Positions 46,197 to 57,039 of a DNA stretch of 64,000 nucleotides are shown here, in pieces; positions within the stretch are counted from its first letter, which is position 1, and each line of letters begins with the position of its first letter. Made by a program: the position numbers and the translations under genes. The stretch is from Siphonodentalium dalli (Eukaryota > Mollusca > Scaphopoda > Gadilida > Siphonodentaliidae), in contig CP136063.1 in NCBI GenBank assembly GCA_032622095.1, positions 39,286,106 to 39,350,105 of the forward strand, read 5' to 3'. The notes under the pieces were generated by a model. It saw nothing but the letters and a program-made list of their open reading frames with translations, had not been told where the DNA came from and did no database searches.

Positions 46197-46559
46197 CAAG
46201 ACAGTCAATGACTGTGGGGTCGCTCACCAGACTGCAAAGACTGATAAGACTGGGACTCTGGAGACCAAAACAGTGAGCACTTTTCATAATCACTTTAAAA
46301 GAAGTAGATTTAAACAGGATATGTGGCTAGAGAGACTTCAAGTATGTAGCTTGGTAAAAAACCACCTTGAAATTGCCAACTGTACACTACTGATCACCCC
46401 CCTCCTCCAGCTCAACATGTCCCCTCCCGACCGGGATCCAGACTCCCAAGTCTTAGGTTGGAATTTCACAACCGACACCTCAAACTTTCTCAATTGTTGG
46501 AAATTTCCAATCTCACAAGCGCCTTTTTCTAAAACCATTTAAACATGTTTGAAGCCCAA
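46197..46559 (+). other. Open frame of unknown meaning
   Basis: A plus-strand frame to 46542 includes HNHFKRSRFKQDMWLERLQV and LNMSPPDRDP. I do not recognise it, and its first codons lie in the MITE fragment. It may be chance. Confidence 0.25.
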
Positions 46560-47190
46560 TTATCCATGGACCCAAAACACAATACATGTATGTCAGACCA
46601 ATCAGTCAGGTGGTTCCAAGGTAGATGTTTTAATGAATTTGGTATTTCTATGATTTTATTGGACACAAAAGTGTTAACTCCCCATAGACTGCCATTTCTT
46701 GACAGGTTGACCTCATTTTAACAAATCTGTATCTCAGTCACTAAAGGATCTTCCTGATTCCTCCATACTATATGTAAGCTAAATAGTCCAAAATCCCTTG
46801 AGAAGACATTTTAAAAATTACTATAGAGACATATAGTTATGTCCCTGGTCCCACCCTTTTAACCGGGTGACCCCATCTGAATAAATTTGAATCCCAGACA
46901 CCAAAGAACCCTTCATACATATCATAAATATCAGTCAAATAGACCTGATGGTCCTTGTGAAGGAAGAATATTAAGAGGGAAACTGTCCTTCGCTTGGCCC
47001 CTATTTGACCAGGTGACCCCATTAAAAAAATCTGAATTGCAGTCAAGGAAGAACATTCCATTCTATATACGCCAACTAGTTCTTGCAAACAAAATTTTAA
47101 GAATTACTATGTAGTGAAATTGTTAAGTCTCTTGCTCTGCCCTTATTTGACTTTGTGATCCCATTTTCACAAATCTGATAAGGATAAAAA
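46560..47190. repeat. Tandem-repeat element units, block 1
   Basis: Diverged units with TGACC(C/T)CATTT(T/G)AAC, AATCTGAATCCCAGTCACC and AGAATTACTAT. This is the same family as 48660-49497, from which the ~400-bp tandem block now separates it. Confidence 0.65.
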
Positions 47191-47192
47191 TT

Positions 47193-48300
47193 AAGTTCCC
47201 CAGTTGAAGTTGGTGATATTCACCCATTGGGCACCTCATTTATGAATTTTATCTTCTGCAAATTAGGGGATATAGAAACTTCCTAGAAGGGAAATTTAAC
47301 TAACAACAATGTAAATTTGATACTATAGATACTTCCCAGAAGATGAGGCCTAAGCAGAATGAGGTCGTCAGAGGGTGAATTTGGTGATGCTAGCCTGCTG
47401 TGCCAGATAGCATCACAAAAAGCGTGTCTGTTCCTACATTGTGTATGCCTGGCCTCAAGCAACACAATGTATTATACAACAAGCCTTGAAATAGTGTGAT
47501 AGTGTGTCTGTCATTTGCAGAGTGAGGTCCCCAGAGGGTGAATTTAGTGACGCCAAATTCACCCTCTGGGGACCTCATTCTGATAAAGTCCTCAACTGCT
47601 ATGGAAGACCTAGAATAAAATTGAATTTCCCCAGTTGAAGTTGGTGATGTTCACCCATTGGGCCCCTCAATTATGAATTTTATCTTCTGCAAATTAGGGG
47701 ATATAGAAACTTCCTAGAAGGGAAATTTAACTAAAAACAATGTAAATTTGATACTATAGATACTTCCCAGAAGATGAGGCCTAAGCAGAATGAGGTCCCC
47801 AAAAGGTGAATTTGGTGATGCTAGCCTTGAATCAAGCTTTGAAATAGTCTGTCTGTTATTTGCAGAATGAGGTACCCAGAGGGTGAATTTAGTGAGGCTA
47901 TCCTGCACAGCGGGCTAGTAACACTAAATTCACCCTCTGGGGACCTCATTCTGATAAGGCCCTCAACTGCTATGGAAGACCTAGAATAAGATTGAAGTTC
48001 CCCAGTTTAAATTGGTGATGTTCACCCATTGGGCACCTCAATCATGAATTTTATCTTCTGCAAATTAAGGGATACAGAAACTTCCTAGAAGGGAAATTTA
48101 ACTAACAACAATGTAAATTTGATACTATAGATACTTCCCAGAAGATGAGGCCTAAGCAGAATGAGATATTGAGACTCTAGATACTTCCCAGAAGATGAGG
48201 CCTAAGCGGAATAAGGTTCTCAGAGGGTGTATTTGGTTATGCTAGCCTGCTGTGTAGGATAGCGTCACTAAATTCACCCTCTGGGAACCTCATTCTACAA
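47193..48300. repeat. Three tandem units of about 400 bp, each with a Q palindrome
   Basis: AGTTGAAGTTGGTGATATTC, CTTCCTAGAAGGGAAATTTA and GATACTTCCCAGAAGATGAG recur at about 47.2, 47.63 and 47.99 kb. Each is followed by GAATGAGGTCCCCAGAGGGT-type palindromes (complete or partial), and the last Q copy ends at 48300. Confidence 0.8.
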
Positions 48301-48659
48301 ATGCCAGGCACTCTTTGAGAAAATGAAATTAATCTGATTTTAATGACCACTGAGTGATAATATAAACAACAAGGGTGCTTCATTGATAACACCATTAATC
48401 TCATTTAAATTATGGATGACATGAATACACTCCCTGGGGACTCTGTCTAAGGCTGCAGTTCTAAGCTCTCTTTATCTCTCTATCTGCCTTGCCATGTGTG
48501 ATGCCATCAGTTCATAGGAGAGTTGCCTTGTAATGGGAATTTAAATAAATATACTTTATTTACCTGAGTTAGGATATGAGATAGGGTGGAATGCTGTTGG
48601 TTGGGGTGGGGTTCTGGGTCATGTGGGGGGGGGGTGATAGTTTTTGTTTGTATGTTAAA
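48301..48659. other. Spacer, nothing recognised
   Basis: Mixed AT-rich sequence with a G run near 48625. Confidence 0.3.
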
Positions 48660-49497
48660 TTGATCAAGGAGTTCCTGAATTTTTTATTATTTTTTGGGGA
48701 ATTATGGCCCTGGCTCCACCACTATTTGACCCAGTGACCCCATTTGAACAAATCTGAACCCCAGTCATTCAATGACCCCACATACCAAATATAAACTAAA
48801 TCGGCTTAATGGTTATTGACAAGGAGGAATATAGTTATGGCCCTGGTTTCGCAACTGTTTGACACAGTGACCTCATTTGAACAAATATTAATGACAGTCA
48901 CCTAGGGAACATCCACCCCAAATATGATCAAAATGCAAAAATGTAATTTTTTGGTTTTTAGAGTTATGTCCCTGGCTCTGCCCCTAATTGACCCAGTGAC
49001 CCAATTTGAACAAATCTGATTCCCAGTCACCCAAGGTCCCTCAGTACCAAATATAAGCTAATTCGGCCCAATATTTTTGTAGAAGAAGTCATTGTAAGAA
49101 TTACTATGAGTTATGGCCCTGTTTCTCAACTAATTGACCGGGTGACCTCATTTGAACAAATCTGAACCACAGTCACCCAAGGTACCCTCATACCAAATAT
49201 GAACCCAATCGGCCCGACAACTTCAGAAAAGAAGTCGTTTTAAGAATTACTATGTGGAAAAATAGTTATGGTCCTGACATCAAAACTATTTGACTCGGTG
49301 ACCTCATTTGAACAAATCTGAATGAGAGTCACCTAGGGAACATCCACACCAAATATGAACCAATTTGGTATGATGGTTTCAGAGGAGAAGATGTGTAAAA
49401 AAAAGTTGACGGACAGACAGACGGACAGACGGACGGACGGACGGACGAGGAGTGATGACTATAGCTCCTCCGGAGACTTCGTCTCAGGTGAGCTAAA
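48660..49497 (+). mobile_element. Tandem-repeat element ending in GGACGGACGG and a hairpin
   Basis: About four units of 150-160 bp carry GTTATGGCCCTGGCTCCACC, TGACCCCATTTGAACAAATC and CATACCAAATAT. A GACAGACGGACAGACGGACG run follows, then the hairpin TAGCTCCTCCGGAGACTTCG with GTCTCAGGTGAGCTA. Ends of this form are common in bivalve genomes. Confidence 0.75.
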
Positions 49498-49802
49498 AAC
49501 CATACAAATATGGATATCATTGGAACCGGCTCATTGACCACATTGTGATAGTTACAGTTATGCCCTGTGCCAATGCATTCTCTTATATATGCGAGTCGAC
49601 CATAGGTCGCCTCGCATATATAAGAGAATGCATTGGCCTAAAAAAACTCTTTTTTTTAACACTTTTTCTTACATTCTTTAACAATTTTATAATGTTTAAT
49701 GTGTTAAGCCAATGCATTCTCTTATATATGCGAGGCGACCTATGGTCGACTCGCATATATAAGAGAATGCATTGGCACAGGGCCGTTATGTTGGGTAAAG
49801 GG
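49498..49802. mobile_element. piggyBac-like MITE M1, left end missing
   Basis: Begins inside the element (CCATACAAATATGGATATCA), carries the double palindrome and ends GTTGGGTAAAGGG followed by TTAA at 49803. Confidence 0.85.
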
Positions 49803-49806
49803 TTAA

Positions 49807-50255
49807 ATGTTTTATTCATAGACACAACCTTGACAATATTCATAACATGTGTATAAAATGATAAATGTAACATATTAATCTGATGTTGCAGATGACGTAC
49901 ATATATTTCTAAAGCGACTTATAGGTCCTATGGGTCGGGTGTTATATTGTATGTTGTTTATAACTATCAAATACTGTAAATAACATGTCGATCACTATAA
50001 TAATAAATTTATTCTATTCTATAACTAATTCAAATAATCAAATGGTATTTTGAATTTAGAGGCATTTGAAAATGCTTTCCAAATGGTAATTTTATGTAAT
50101 CAGTTGTCCGTATGTCCATCCGCCAGCATTAGTATTGTTTCTTTGATCACCTCAAAACCTTAGTTATCAATTTTTCTTTTTGTAAATCATTATGGATAAA
50201 AATGAGCATGTAAAGCCACTGATATTAACAATACATGTAATCTACCAAATTTCAG
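49807..50255. other. Spacer or intron upstream of the BEN-like exon
   Basis: AT-rich; it ends in a splice-acceptor-like CTACCAAATTTCAG. Confidence 0.4.
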
Positions 50256-50484
50256 ATCTTAAGAAGAGATGGTGAAGAAATACACATAGGGTATATTCTG
50301 TTAGTCGAAGGTTACAATCTGTACGTGCCGGTGCGCTGGCTGACAGAGACATGCGCAACTTTCAAAAACAGGACAGCATCATTCTGCCTAAAAATGATGT
50401 TGAATGGGTTTTTTGAACCCAATGAAATGGCCCATCTTACCGGATCTGAACTTGTTCAGAGTGACCTAGGACAACCTATAAATG
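50256..50484 (+). CDS. BEN-domain-like exon
   Basis: An uninterrupted 76-codon reading between an acceptor (ATTTCAG) and a donor (GTTAGT). It reads GYILLVEGYNLYVPVRWLTE, then FKNRTASFCLKMMLNGFFEP and NEMAHLTGSELVQSDLGQP. The second part fits the BEN pattern 'k.a..Ll..lF...El..ss.tG', a helical DNA-binding and protein-interaction domain found in chromatin factors. Codon use and lack of stops argue for coding sequence. It lies 0.6 kb upstream of the HECT-like exon series on the same strand, but its end phase does not fit the next exon I can place, so the two may be different genes or an exon is missing between them. Confidence 0.5.
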
Positions 50485-51067
50485 GTTAGTTTACAACGAC
50501 TATAATCTTTCTACCTGTTAATTTAATAGACAAATTTATAACGCACCTCAATTCTCTCGGCATTATGATACTGGTACTGTCTGACGTGAACATTGCGGAT
50601 ATTGGCACTAGTAGTACGGTCACAGGGATCAATCCAGCCTTTTTGGGAAAGGACCGGGATCTTTAACAGGGATCCTAGTTTTTTAGGATTTTGTTTGCCA
50701 ATTTATTTATGTATCTGGTCTTTAGTTTATTAAAGGGATATTATCACTTCGAAAGCAAAAAACTTATAATTACAGTAGTATTTCTGCTATTTATGATGAA
50801 CATAAAATTAAATATTTTACACTAATGACTATGAATTTGTGAAATGTAATATATTTATTTTAGCTTGTCAATTAAGCACTGCAACAATTGGATGCGATAG
50901 GCTGTGACATCCAGATAAGCAGATGTCACCGTACTCAGGGTTTCCGCTATGGGTCGGGGGAATGTGTCCGGTAGCTGCTATGGGGGAAACCAGAAAATAA
51001 TTAAATGTATGAAGACCCATTTATCTGTAATTTCGCCATTTACCTTACCGGCCGGTGTATATATAAG
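50485..51067. other. Intron-like spacer
   Basis: No repeat of the window and no recognised coding sequence. Confidence 0.35.
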
Positions 51068-51179
51068 TCGCAACTTTCTGACCCAATTTCCCTTATTAAA
51101 AAATTCCCGCGACTTATGGATCGGTATGTCATGAGGGGCATTTTTCATCAGGATTTTGAGAAACAGACGGCGATCACAG
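51068..51179 (+). pseudogene. HECT gene relic, exon 1 of those placed (start uncertain)
   Basis: SQLSDPISLIKKFPRLMDRY, then VMRGIFHQDFEKQTAIT, ending at a GTAAGC donor. The single base left over completes a Gly codon with the next exon. The acceptor TATATAAG is weak, so the 5' limit is a guess. Confidence 0.4.
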
Positions 51180-51245
51180 GTAAGCAACAAGACAAAATTC
51201 CGGCGCAAACTAAACCTAAAAAGATGATAAATCCAATATAAACTA

Positions 51246-52215
51246 GAGGTGCGACTGTCCCAATGGGACTAAGGATACCCCCCCCCATGTTTTTAAAATA
51301 CTAAGATGTTTCACATGTCAGTAAACATTTAGTTAAAATAATAAAATAACAGTTCCCATTGCAGGTGCACAACCTTAATCCTAATTAATCCTAATCTTAA
51401 ACCTATTGACCGAAAAATGTAGGAATAACAGCTCAGACAAAATTATGCAGGTTGCAAAAAATTTCTAAGTAAAAAAAGGGGGATAACTCAACCAAAAAAG
51501 GTCGAACAGACATCATAATCGCAGGTGCACTGGTTCCCACGGAATTAGATATGAGTGCCGAGACACACGACTGAATAAGTTTTTAATAACGTCATTTATT
51601 TGTGTATGAGCGGGATTTCATGGCAAAGGTCGGCAGGGGGAAACCCTGCCATACCGGACAACGCACTATGACAATATCTTCTTAACTTGACAAAAAGGGT
51701 TATAGTTCTAATCTAGGCATTGAAATGAACATACATGAAATGTGGTTATAATCAGAATGTAGCCTACACGGAAGAAATTACTGAAGAAATCAAATATGGC
51801 AGCCAAAGAGGACATTCTCATTTAAGCATTGAGATGAACATGCATATAAAATTTGGTGACTTCTGATCGAATGATAAATATTACCTGTAGCATGTGCGGA
51901 AGGATTATCTGAGGAAATCAGATTACGGAACGCGGCCAAATGGGAACATTCTCATATAGGCATTGAAACGAACAAGCGAATGAAATTGGGTGATTGGATA
52001 TTACATGTGGCGACCGGTAGCCTGGATGGAAGGAATTTCTTAAGAAAATCTCAGGAAATCAAAGATGGCCACCATGGCAGCCATTTTGGATTACGGAACG
52101 CAATCAAAAGGGACATTCTCATATAGGCATTAAAATGAACAAGCACGAGATTTTATCAGTTTATAAATTGGTGGGGGGGGGGGGGGCTGGTCCCATTGCG
52201 ATCGGGGTTTAACAT
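51246..52215. mobile_element. Tandem-repeat element in an intron
   Basis: The left end is GACTGTCCCAATGGGACTAA with a C run; the right end is a G run, then GGTCCCATTGCGATCGG. Units of about 130 bp carry ACATTCTCATATAGGCATTG, AATGAACA and AATCA(A/G)A(G/T)ATGGC. Confidence 0.6.
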
Positions 52216-52331
52216 CTCACAGAATGTTGGGATTAATGTTGCAAATTTAAAATCAACCACATGTTTATATTCAAATGCATATTTAGTCTAAAATGATCAT
52301 GAGTTAAGCATGAGAATTCATTAAATTTCAG

Positions 52332-52535
52332 GCGAGGAACACAAAAAGAACTTCATAAAGAACTTCTCATTAATTTTGGAGCAAAAGTTCCAACATTTGG
52401 GACAGCTGACTGCTGTTAAGTGGAGGTCCTGGCCTGTCAGTATTCAATGAAACAGTCTGCCACTACATCATGACAGGACAGATGTCAACAAATATTTCTG
52501 GTTTACCAGAACACTTACAAAAGGCCTTTGCTGAG
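52332..52535 (+). pseudogene. HECT gene relic, exon with GGP motif and frameshift
   Basis: Starts after TTTCAG with EEHKKNFIKNFSLILEQKFQ. After QLTAV a one-base shift is needed to reach SGGPGLSVFNETVCHYIMTG and QKAFAE, which ends in phase at a GTAACT donor. Without the shift, a TGA follows soon. The 'GGPxxsxfn..v..yi.tG' stretch resembles the HECT N-lobe. Confidence 0.6.
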
Positions 52536-52659
52536 GTAACTTATCCTTCTTTCTAAATTGACTTTTCATCCTGGTACTTGTATGTAATTACTCATGAATT
52601 AAGCAGTAATTTGAGTCTATTCAACATATGTTTTGATATTCAGATCTCAGCTGCAGACT

Positions 52660-53248
52660 GATACCTTATACCTTATGTAACCTTATGTTGTTAGTGGATG
52701 CTGGCTTCTATAGATGCCACTATATCCACCTCTGATTCTTCATCTTCTATTTCTCCGAACTCTCCTGCATTTTTGTTTTTTGTTTGACTGATCGTATCAG
52801 GGTCTGTCAGCCTCAATTCAGCCTTGAAATTTAATTTAATCTCTTGGTCCTGCCAATGGTAATCGAGATTGTTTTTGAATGAATTCATGTCTTCTGCATA
52901 GACGACTTCTTCTGCTAGATGATTCCATGGCTCCACCACTCTTAGGCTAAATGAGTATTTCCTCACATCCCTGTTTGCTCCTTCCAAGAATAATTTATAA
53001 TTATGTCCTCTGGTTCGGAGTTCGGTGCTTCTTCTTAATATGTCATTCACTTCCGGATCATAGGTGTTAAATATCTTGAAGCATTCTATCATATCTCCTC
53101 TTATTCTTCTGTAGTTTAGTGTTGGTATATTTAGCTTCTTTAGTCTTTCTTCATATGGTAGTTCTTTTAATTCTGGTATTAGTTTTGTGAATCTTTTTTG
53201 GACTTTTTCGAGCATTTCAATGTCTTTCTTTAAATGTGGGATAACCAC
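52660..53248 (-). pseudogene. CR1-like LINE, 5'-truncated, RT C-terminal region
   Basis: 185 codons are open on the minus strand. They read IPHLKKDIEMLEKVQKRFTK, LIPELKELPYEERLKKLNIP, RRIRGDMIECFKIFNTYD, TRGHNYKLFLEGANR and SFSLRVVEPWNHL, then a final FKNNLDYHW. This is the classic 'LEkVQrr.TKli...YeeRLk.L...tL..RR.RGDmI' end of CR1/jockey LINE proteins. It lies in an intron of the HECT relic, in antisense orientation. The 3' side shows a short ACCTTAT-type repeat tail near 52670. It is among the better-preserved LINE copies here, hence probably young. Confidence 0.9.
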
Positions 53249-54005
53249 GAGGAATGTTTCAACAATCTATTTTATTATCACTTGTTATGAGACATAATTT
53301 TTATGCTGACCTCTAAAATCTGATACATTTGAGGTTCTCTATTGGTTATTAGTGAAATAGTTTATTTCTGCAGCCCTTATAATTGGCTATGGCAATCAGC
53401 AATGCTGAAGCCATTTTCTGAAGCAAACCGGGTCACTACAAAGGGTTGCCGTAGCAGATTGCCGAAGCCAAATATCTGAATTAAGAGGGCTGGTGTACAT
53501 ATCAACAATTTAAAGATACTTATTACATACACTTGTGATAACTTATTACATACACTTGTGATAACATATAAGTAAATCACAAATGTACATACATTTACAT
53601 GAGCTTAACTATCAAATTAGTGTAAACATATTTTATTCCAATCAAAATATAACATATATAAACATTTGAAAGACATTTAACAGGAGTATAGAGTAGTACA
53701 AATATTCGACTGATTGGAAAGGGGATTAAACAGGGCTTTTGTTAAGTTTGCCCCCCTTTTGTTTCGCGCCTGCTCTTCATTAGGTGAAGAGAGGGGGTCG
53801 GACGGGAAGGAATGAAAATATCATAATTATAGTAAGGATGTTGTGAGAAGCAGGGAGAGAGAGATTGTGAACGAGAAAGAGATAGAGAGGACAAGAGAGA
53901 GATAGAGAGAGAAAAGGGATGAGAGATGCTGGGAGAGGCGGTAGTGGTGAGGAATTTTCAATAATTGAGTTGATCGGTTGCGTAATAGTATTCTTTGTGT
54001 GTCAG
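53249..54005. other. Intron with GA-rich microsatellite
   Basis: ACTTATTACATACACTTGTG is repeated twice at 53517-53562. A GAGAGA-rich stretch spans about 53846-53920. It ends in the acceptor ATTCTTTGTGTGTCAG. Confidence 0.6.
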
Positions 54006-54347
54006 GCGCTCCAGAGTATGCCAGATGATATCACAGAATTTCGGGAAGCAGTGGACAGACTCCTACCAGATAGGTTCGTGGATGGTTACATTGTACCATC
54101 TAGTAAATTATCTCAAAGATGTATGCCAGAAATTATACAGGCAATGAGTGCTCAACATATCATAGGACCTCAGAAAATGGCTTTGCATCAAATCATTCAA
54201 GGTGCCCCATTATATTATGATTATTCTTACCAGTCAGCTTGGTTAATGTTATCATTTATTGATAGATATTTCAAGGGCAAATTGTTTAGAGATTTTGTTA
54301 TGTATGTTGGATCAGCTGAGCAGCCCATACCCCTTCTTCCAAGACAG
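54006..54347 (+). pseudogene. HECT gene relic, 114-codon exon
   Basis: Uninterrupted: ALQSMPDDITEFREAVDRLL, then VDGYIVPSSKLSQRCMPEII, SAQHIIGPQKMALHQIIQGA and SYQSAWLMLSFIDRYFKGKL. It ends in phase at AGACAG/GTCTGA. The position corresponds to the later N-lobe of HECT domains. No frameshift in 342 bp suggests that decay is recent or that constraint persisted. Confidence 0.6.
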
Positions 54348-54672
54348 GTCTGATCAAAATTTAACCAGACGCATAATAACTTCCTTTGCAAGTAAGTGAG
54401 TTTTGTATAGTTCTGAAAATACAGTTCACTCTAAGAATGGCTGCATTCACATCTTTGTCAAACTTCAATTGGCTATCTGTAAAATACATAGATTATTGGT
54501 GTGTTCTAATACTAGAATTACAGGAAGTTGTGATGTGATCATTTGAAGTAGAGGTTATAGTGAACACAAATCTTTTATGAAAAAATCAGTAAATTTCAAT
54601 TTTTCTAAAGCTCAAATACATGCCTGATAATTCCATGTGTCAACAATAAACATATATGTTATAGGTTTACAG
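54348..54672. other. Intron of the HECT gene relic
   Basis: AT-rich; it ends in TATAGGTTTACAG. Confidence 0.5.
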
Positions 54673-54874
54673 ATTGGTGGGGTACGTCCTGAAGTGAGGC
54701 GGCATGAGAAGGACGGGAGGGCATTGTTCTTGGGATCAGAGCCCAAGATGACAATTAATCATTTCGAGGCGAACACCACATTTAATTATGATGATATAGA
54801 AGTCGGCAGCAACGACCGAAGGGTTGCAGAGACCATTGAGCAAGCTTGGGTTTTATTGCTGCAAGGAGTTGAAT
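54673..54874 (+). pseudogene. HECT gene relic, 67-codon exon
   Basis: IGGVRPEVRRHEKDGRALFL, then INHFEANTTFNYDDIEVGSN and RRVAETIEQAWVLLLQGVE, uninterrupted. It ends one base into a codon completed by the next exon. It covers the start of the HECT C-lobe linker ('SN.R..E....W...L'). Confidence 0.6.
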
Positions 54875-54996
54875 GTAGGCTATTTATATTCATTTTATAT
54901 GTACAGACATCATATTTTCCATGAATAGTCTTTATTTAAGATCACACAATCTGCAGAATGCCATTTTCTCAATACAGACTCACGTTATACAGTTAA

Positions 54997-55246
54997 CCCT
55001 TTTAGTGCCAGGGGCCGATGAGATCGGCCCTAATTTATGGTCTGTCGAGTGCCCTAAAAAAAAAAATATATATATATTTTTGGGTTAGCCAATGCATTCT
55101 CTTATATATGCGAGGCGACCTATGGTCTCTTATATATGCGAGGCGACCTATGGTCTCTTATATATGCGAGGCGACCTATGGTCTCTTATATATGCGAGGC
55201 GACCTATGGTCTCTTATATATGCGAGGCGACCTATGGTCGACTCAC
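54997..55246. mobile_element. Truncated TTAA MITE whose palindrome arm expanded into a 28-bp tandem array
   Basis: It starts CCCTTTTAGTGCCA after TTAA, with a subterminal GGCCGATGAGATCGGCC palindrome. From about 55105, the unit TCTTATATATGCGAGGCGAC plus CTATGGTC (28 bp) occurs five times in a row. This unit is half of the P palindrome. The right half of the element is gone. Confidence 0.85.
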
Positions 55247-55540
55247 ATAGTTGATCTTATCTAGAGATATTTACCATGACCTCTGTGCTCATTGAAATAT
55301 TATGGTACAGAAGCGTTTATAACCACAATGATCCAGTGGGTGTGGCTATGGAACGGAACAAGCTGAGGCAATCTTGAAGTATAATTATTTTGATATTTCG
55401 TTATGTTCATTGAAATTCACTCAATATGGTTTTAATATAAAATATTAAATTAAAATTTCAGCTGGTGATTCTTACAAGTTTGGCAGAGGAAATGTCAGTC
55501 TGACATTGTCCGACATCTTGAAGTGGATAAGTGGGGCAAG

Positions 55541-55845
55541 CAGGGGCACCGGAAGAGGGGGGGCAGGACTTGCCCTTTTTTTGTATGTTTAATCTCGTGT
55601 TTTTATAGCAAAATGTGACTTTTTTGGTCCAAATACCACCAATTTCACAAGGAATATTAATTTTTTGTCAATTTTATCACAAAACGGCCATAAAAACCAA
55701 CAAATACCATTAAAATAGGGATTTTTGCCACAATGAATTTATGGTTATTTTCCCCGAGTTTGCAGAGAAAATGCCCTTTTTTGCAGAAAAGTGCCCTTTT
55801 TGTAGGCTCTGCCCCCCTTGCCCTTGGATGCTTCCGGCGCCCCTG
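55541..55845. mobile_element. hAT-like MITE in the HECT exon, 8-bp target duplication
   Basis: The ends CAGGGGCACCGGAAG and CTTCCGGCGCCCCTG are typical of hAT TIRs. Flanks GGGGCAAG (55533-55540) and GGGGCAAT (55846-55853) agree in 7 of 8 positions. Removing the element and one flank restores the HECT reading across ISGA-IRTPAFG. Confidence 0.88.
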
Positions 55846-55939
55846 GGGGCAATCAGAACTCCAGCATTCGGAATGCCTCAATTGAAGATGGTGTTTGACA
55901 GTAGGGCTTTCCTTCCAAGGGTGACACATGCAGCCTTAA

Positions 55940-56935
55940 CCCTTTACCCAACAAAACAGCCAAAAACGCCCAAATAAAGCTTCAACAGCCTAAAATATCT
56001 TCGGTCTGTCTCAATAACACATTACAAATATGGATATCATTGGAACCGGTTCATTGACCACATTGTGATGGTTACAGTTATGCCCTGTGCCAATGCATTC
56101 TCTTATATATGCGAGTCAACCATAGGTCGCCTCGCATATATAAGAGAATGCATTGGCCTAAAAAAAATTCTTTTTTTTAACACTTTTTACCATTTTTTCT
56201 TACATTCTTTAACAATTTTATAATTTTTTCTTACATTTTTTAACAATTTTTATACAGTAAAACCTCTCCAAACCGGAACCTCTATAACCCGAATCCCTCT
56301 CCATACCAAACAATTTGTCTGGTCCCGAATTCACCCAAGTGCATTCTCATTAAAAATTACCTCTATAATGCGGTAACTTTCTATTCCGAACATCGGATGC
56401 TTTTTCTAGTCCATAAATGAACAAATACATAAATTTTTACATCCTAAATCCAAACACGCTTATTCAACACATATGAAACTACAATACATGCCCTACATTA
56501 ATATTTTCAACGACATTTTCGAATCACCATAAAATTTATCGTTTACAGTCTTATCTATATACCGGTACATGTTTTATGTTTTATTAACATACCATGTTTT
56601 AATTCTTATTATTTATCTATGTTATTTATATTTTATTCGGTACTTTATTGAATAAAGTTAAATTCAATAATGAGTTGATTGTGCATCGACAACACTTAGT
56701 AACAACGTCAATACATTCTGATCGTAATGCGATTTTCTATAAACCGAACACCTCTCTAAACCGAACAGAAGAGCCGGTCCGAAGGATGTTCGGTTTGTAG
56801 AGGTTTTACTGTAATATTTTTCTACATTCTTTGACAATTTTATAATTTTTAATATGTTAAGACAATGCATTCCTATGGTCGACTGGCATATATAAGAGAA
56901 TGCAGTGGCACAGGGCCGTTCTGTTGGGTAAAGGG
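55940..56935. mobile_element. piggyBac-like MITE M1, complete ends, in the HECT exon, itself split by a pogo-like MITE
   Basis: CCCTTTACCCAACA and TGTTGGGTAAAGGG between TTAA sites 55936-55939 and 56936-56939: the best-preserved ends of M1 in the window. It lies five bases past the catalytic Cys codon. The right palindrome has lost part of its first arm. Confidence 0.9.
56255..56811. mobile_element. pogo/Tigger-like MITE, 557 bp, TA target duplication, nested in M1
   Basis: CAGTAAAACCTCTCCAAACC and AGAGGTTTTACTG with flanking TA. CAGT ends with AAACCTCT are typical of the pogo branch of Tc1/mariner. No transposase frame. Confidence 0.85.
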
Positions 56936-57039
56936 TTAAAGTCCATTTCCCATTACAAAATGGAAGTTTGTCTGTGGAGTCTGTTCTTGAAAAATTGGTT
57001 CAGTGGATAGTGGACAGTCAGGGTTTCAGCCAGGTTTAA

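Larger units (their letters stand above)
51068..57039 (+). pseudogene. HECT-type E3 ubiquitin-ligase domain gene, five exons, frameshifted and TE-riddled
   Basis: The exons join in phase at 51068-51179, 52332-52535, 54006-54347, 54673-54874 and 55462-57039, with GT/AG-type borders. The C-terminal exon has the HECT C-lobe order: LTLSDILKWISGA, then PAFGMPQLKMVFDS, then LPRV followed by the catalytic TCSLKVHFP, and finally GFSQV-stop. HECT ligases pass ubiquitin from that cysteine to a substrate; the layout recalls G2E3-like proteins. A missing base at about 55921-55923 puts the cysteine (TGC 55929-55931) in another frame, and exon 2 has a shift before SGGPGLSVFNET. The last exon also holds a hAT MITE and a piggyBac-like MITE, and a U copy begins at the stop codon. 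I therefore call it a pseudogene. The N-terminal start and the link to the BEN-like exon are unknown. Confidence 0.7.
55462..57039 (+). pseudogene. HECT gene relic, last exon, carrying two MITEs
   Basis: Gene bases are 55462-55540, 55854-55939 and 56940-57039. The first part ends at ISGA inside a hAT target duplication. The second carries the LP...TC catalytic segment. The third reads VHFPLQNGSLSVESVLEKLV and WIVDSQGFSQV, then TAA. HECT proteins usually end shortly after such a 'GF..V' stretch, so this is the true C-terminus. Confidence 0.7.

Noticed and set aside
55018-55254. Repeat protein reading YARRPMVSYICEATYG
   Set aside because: Translation of the expanded palindrome arm of a MITE.
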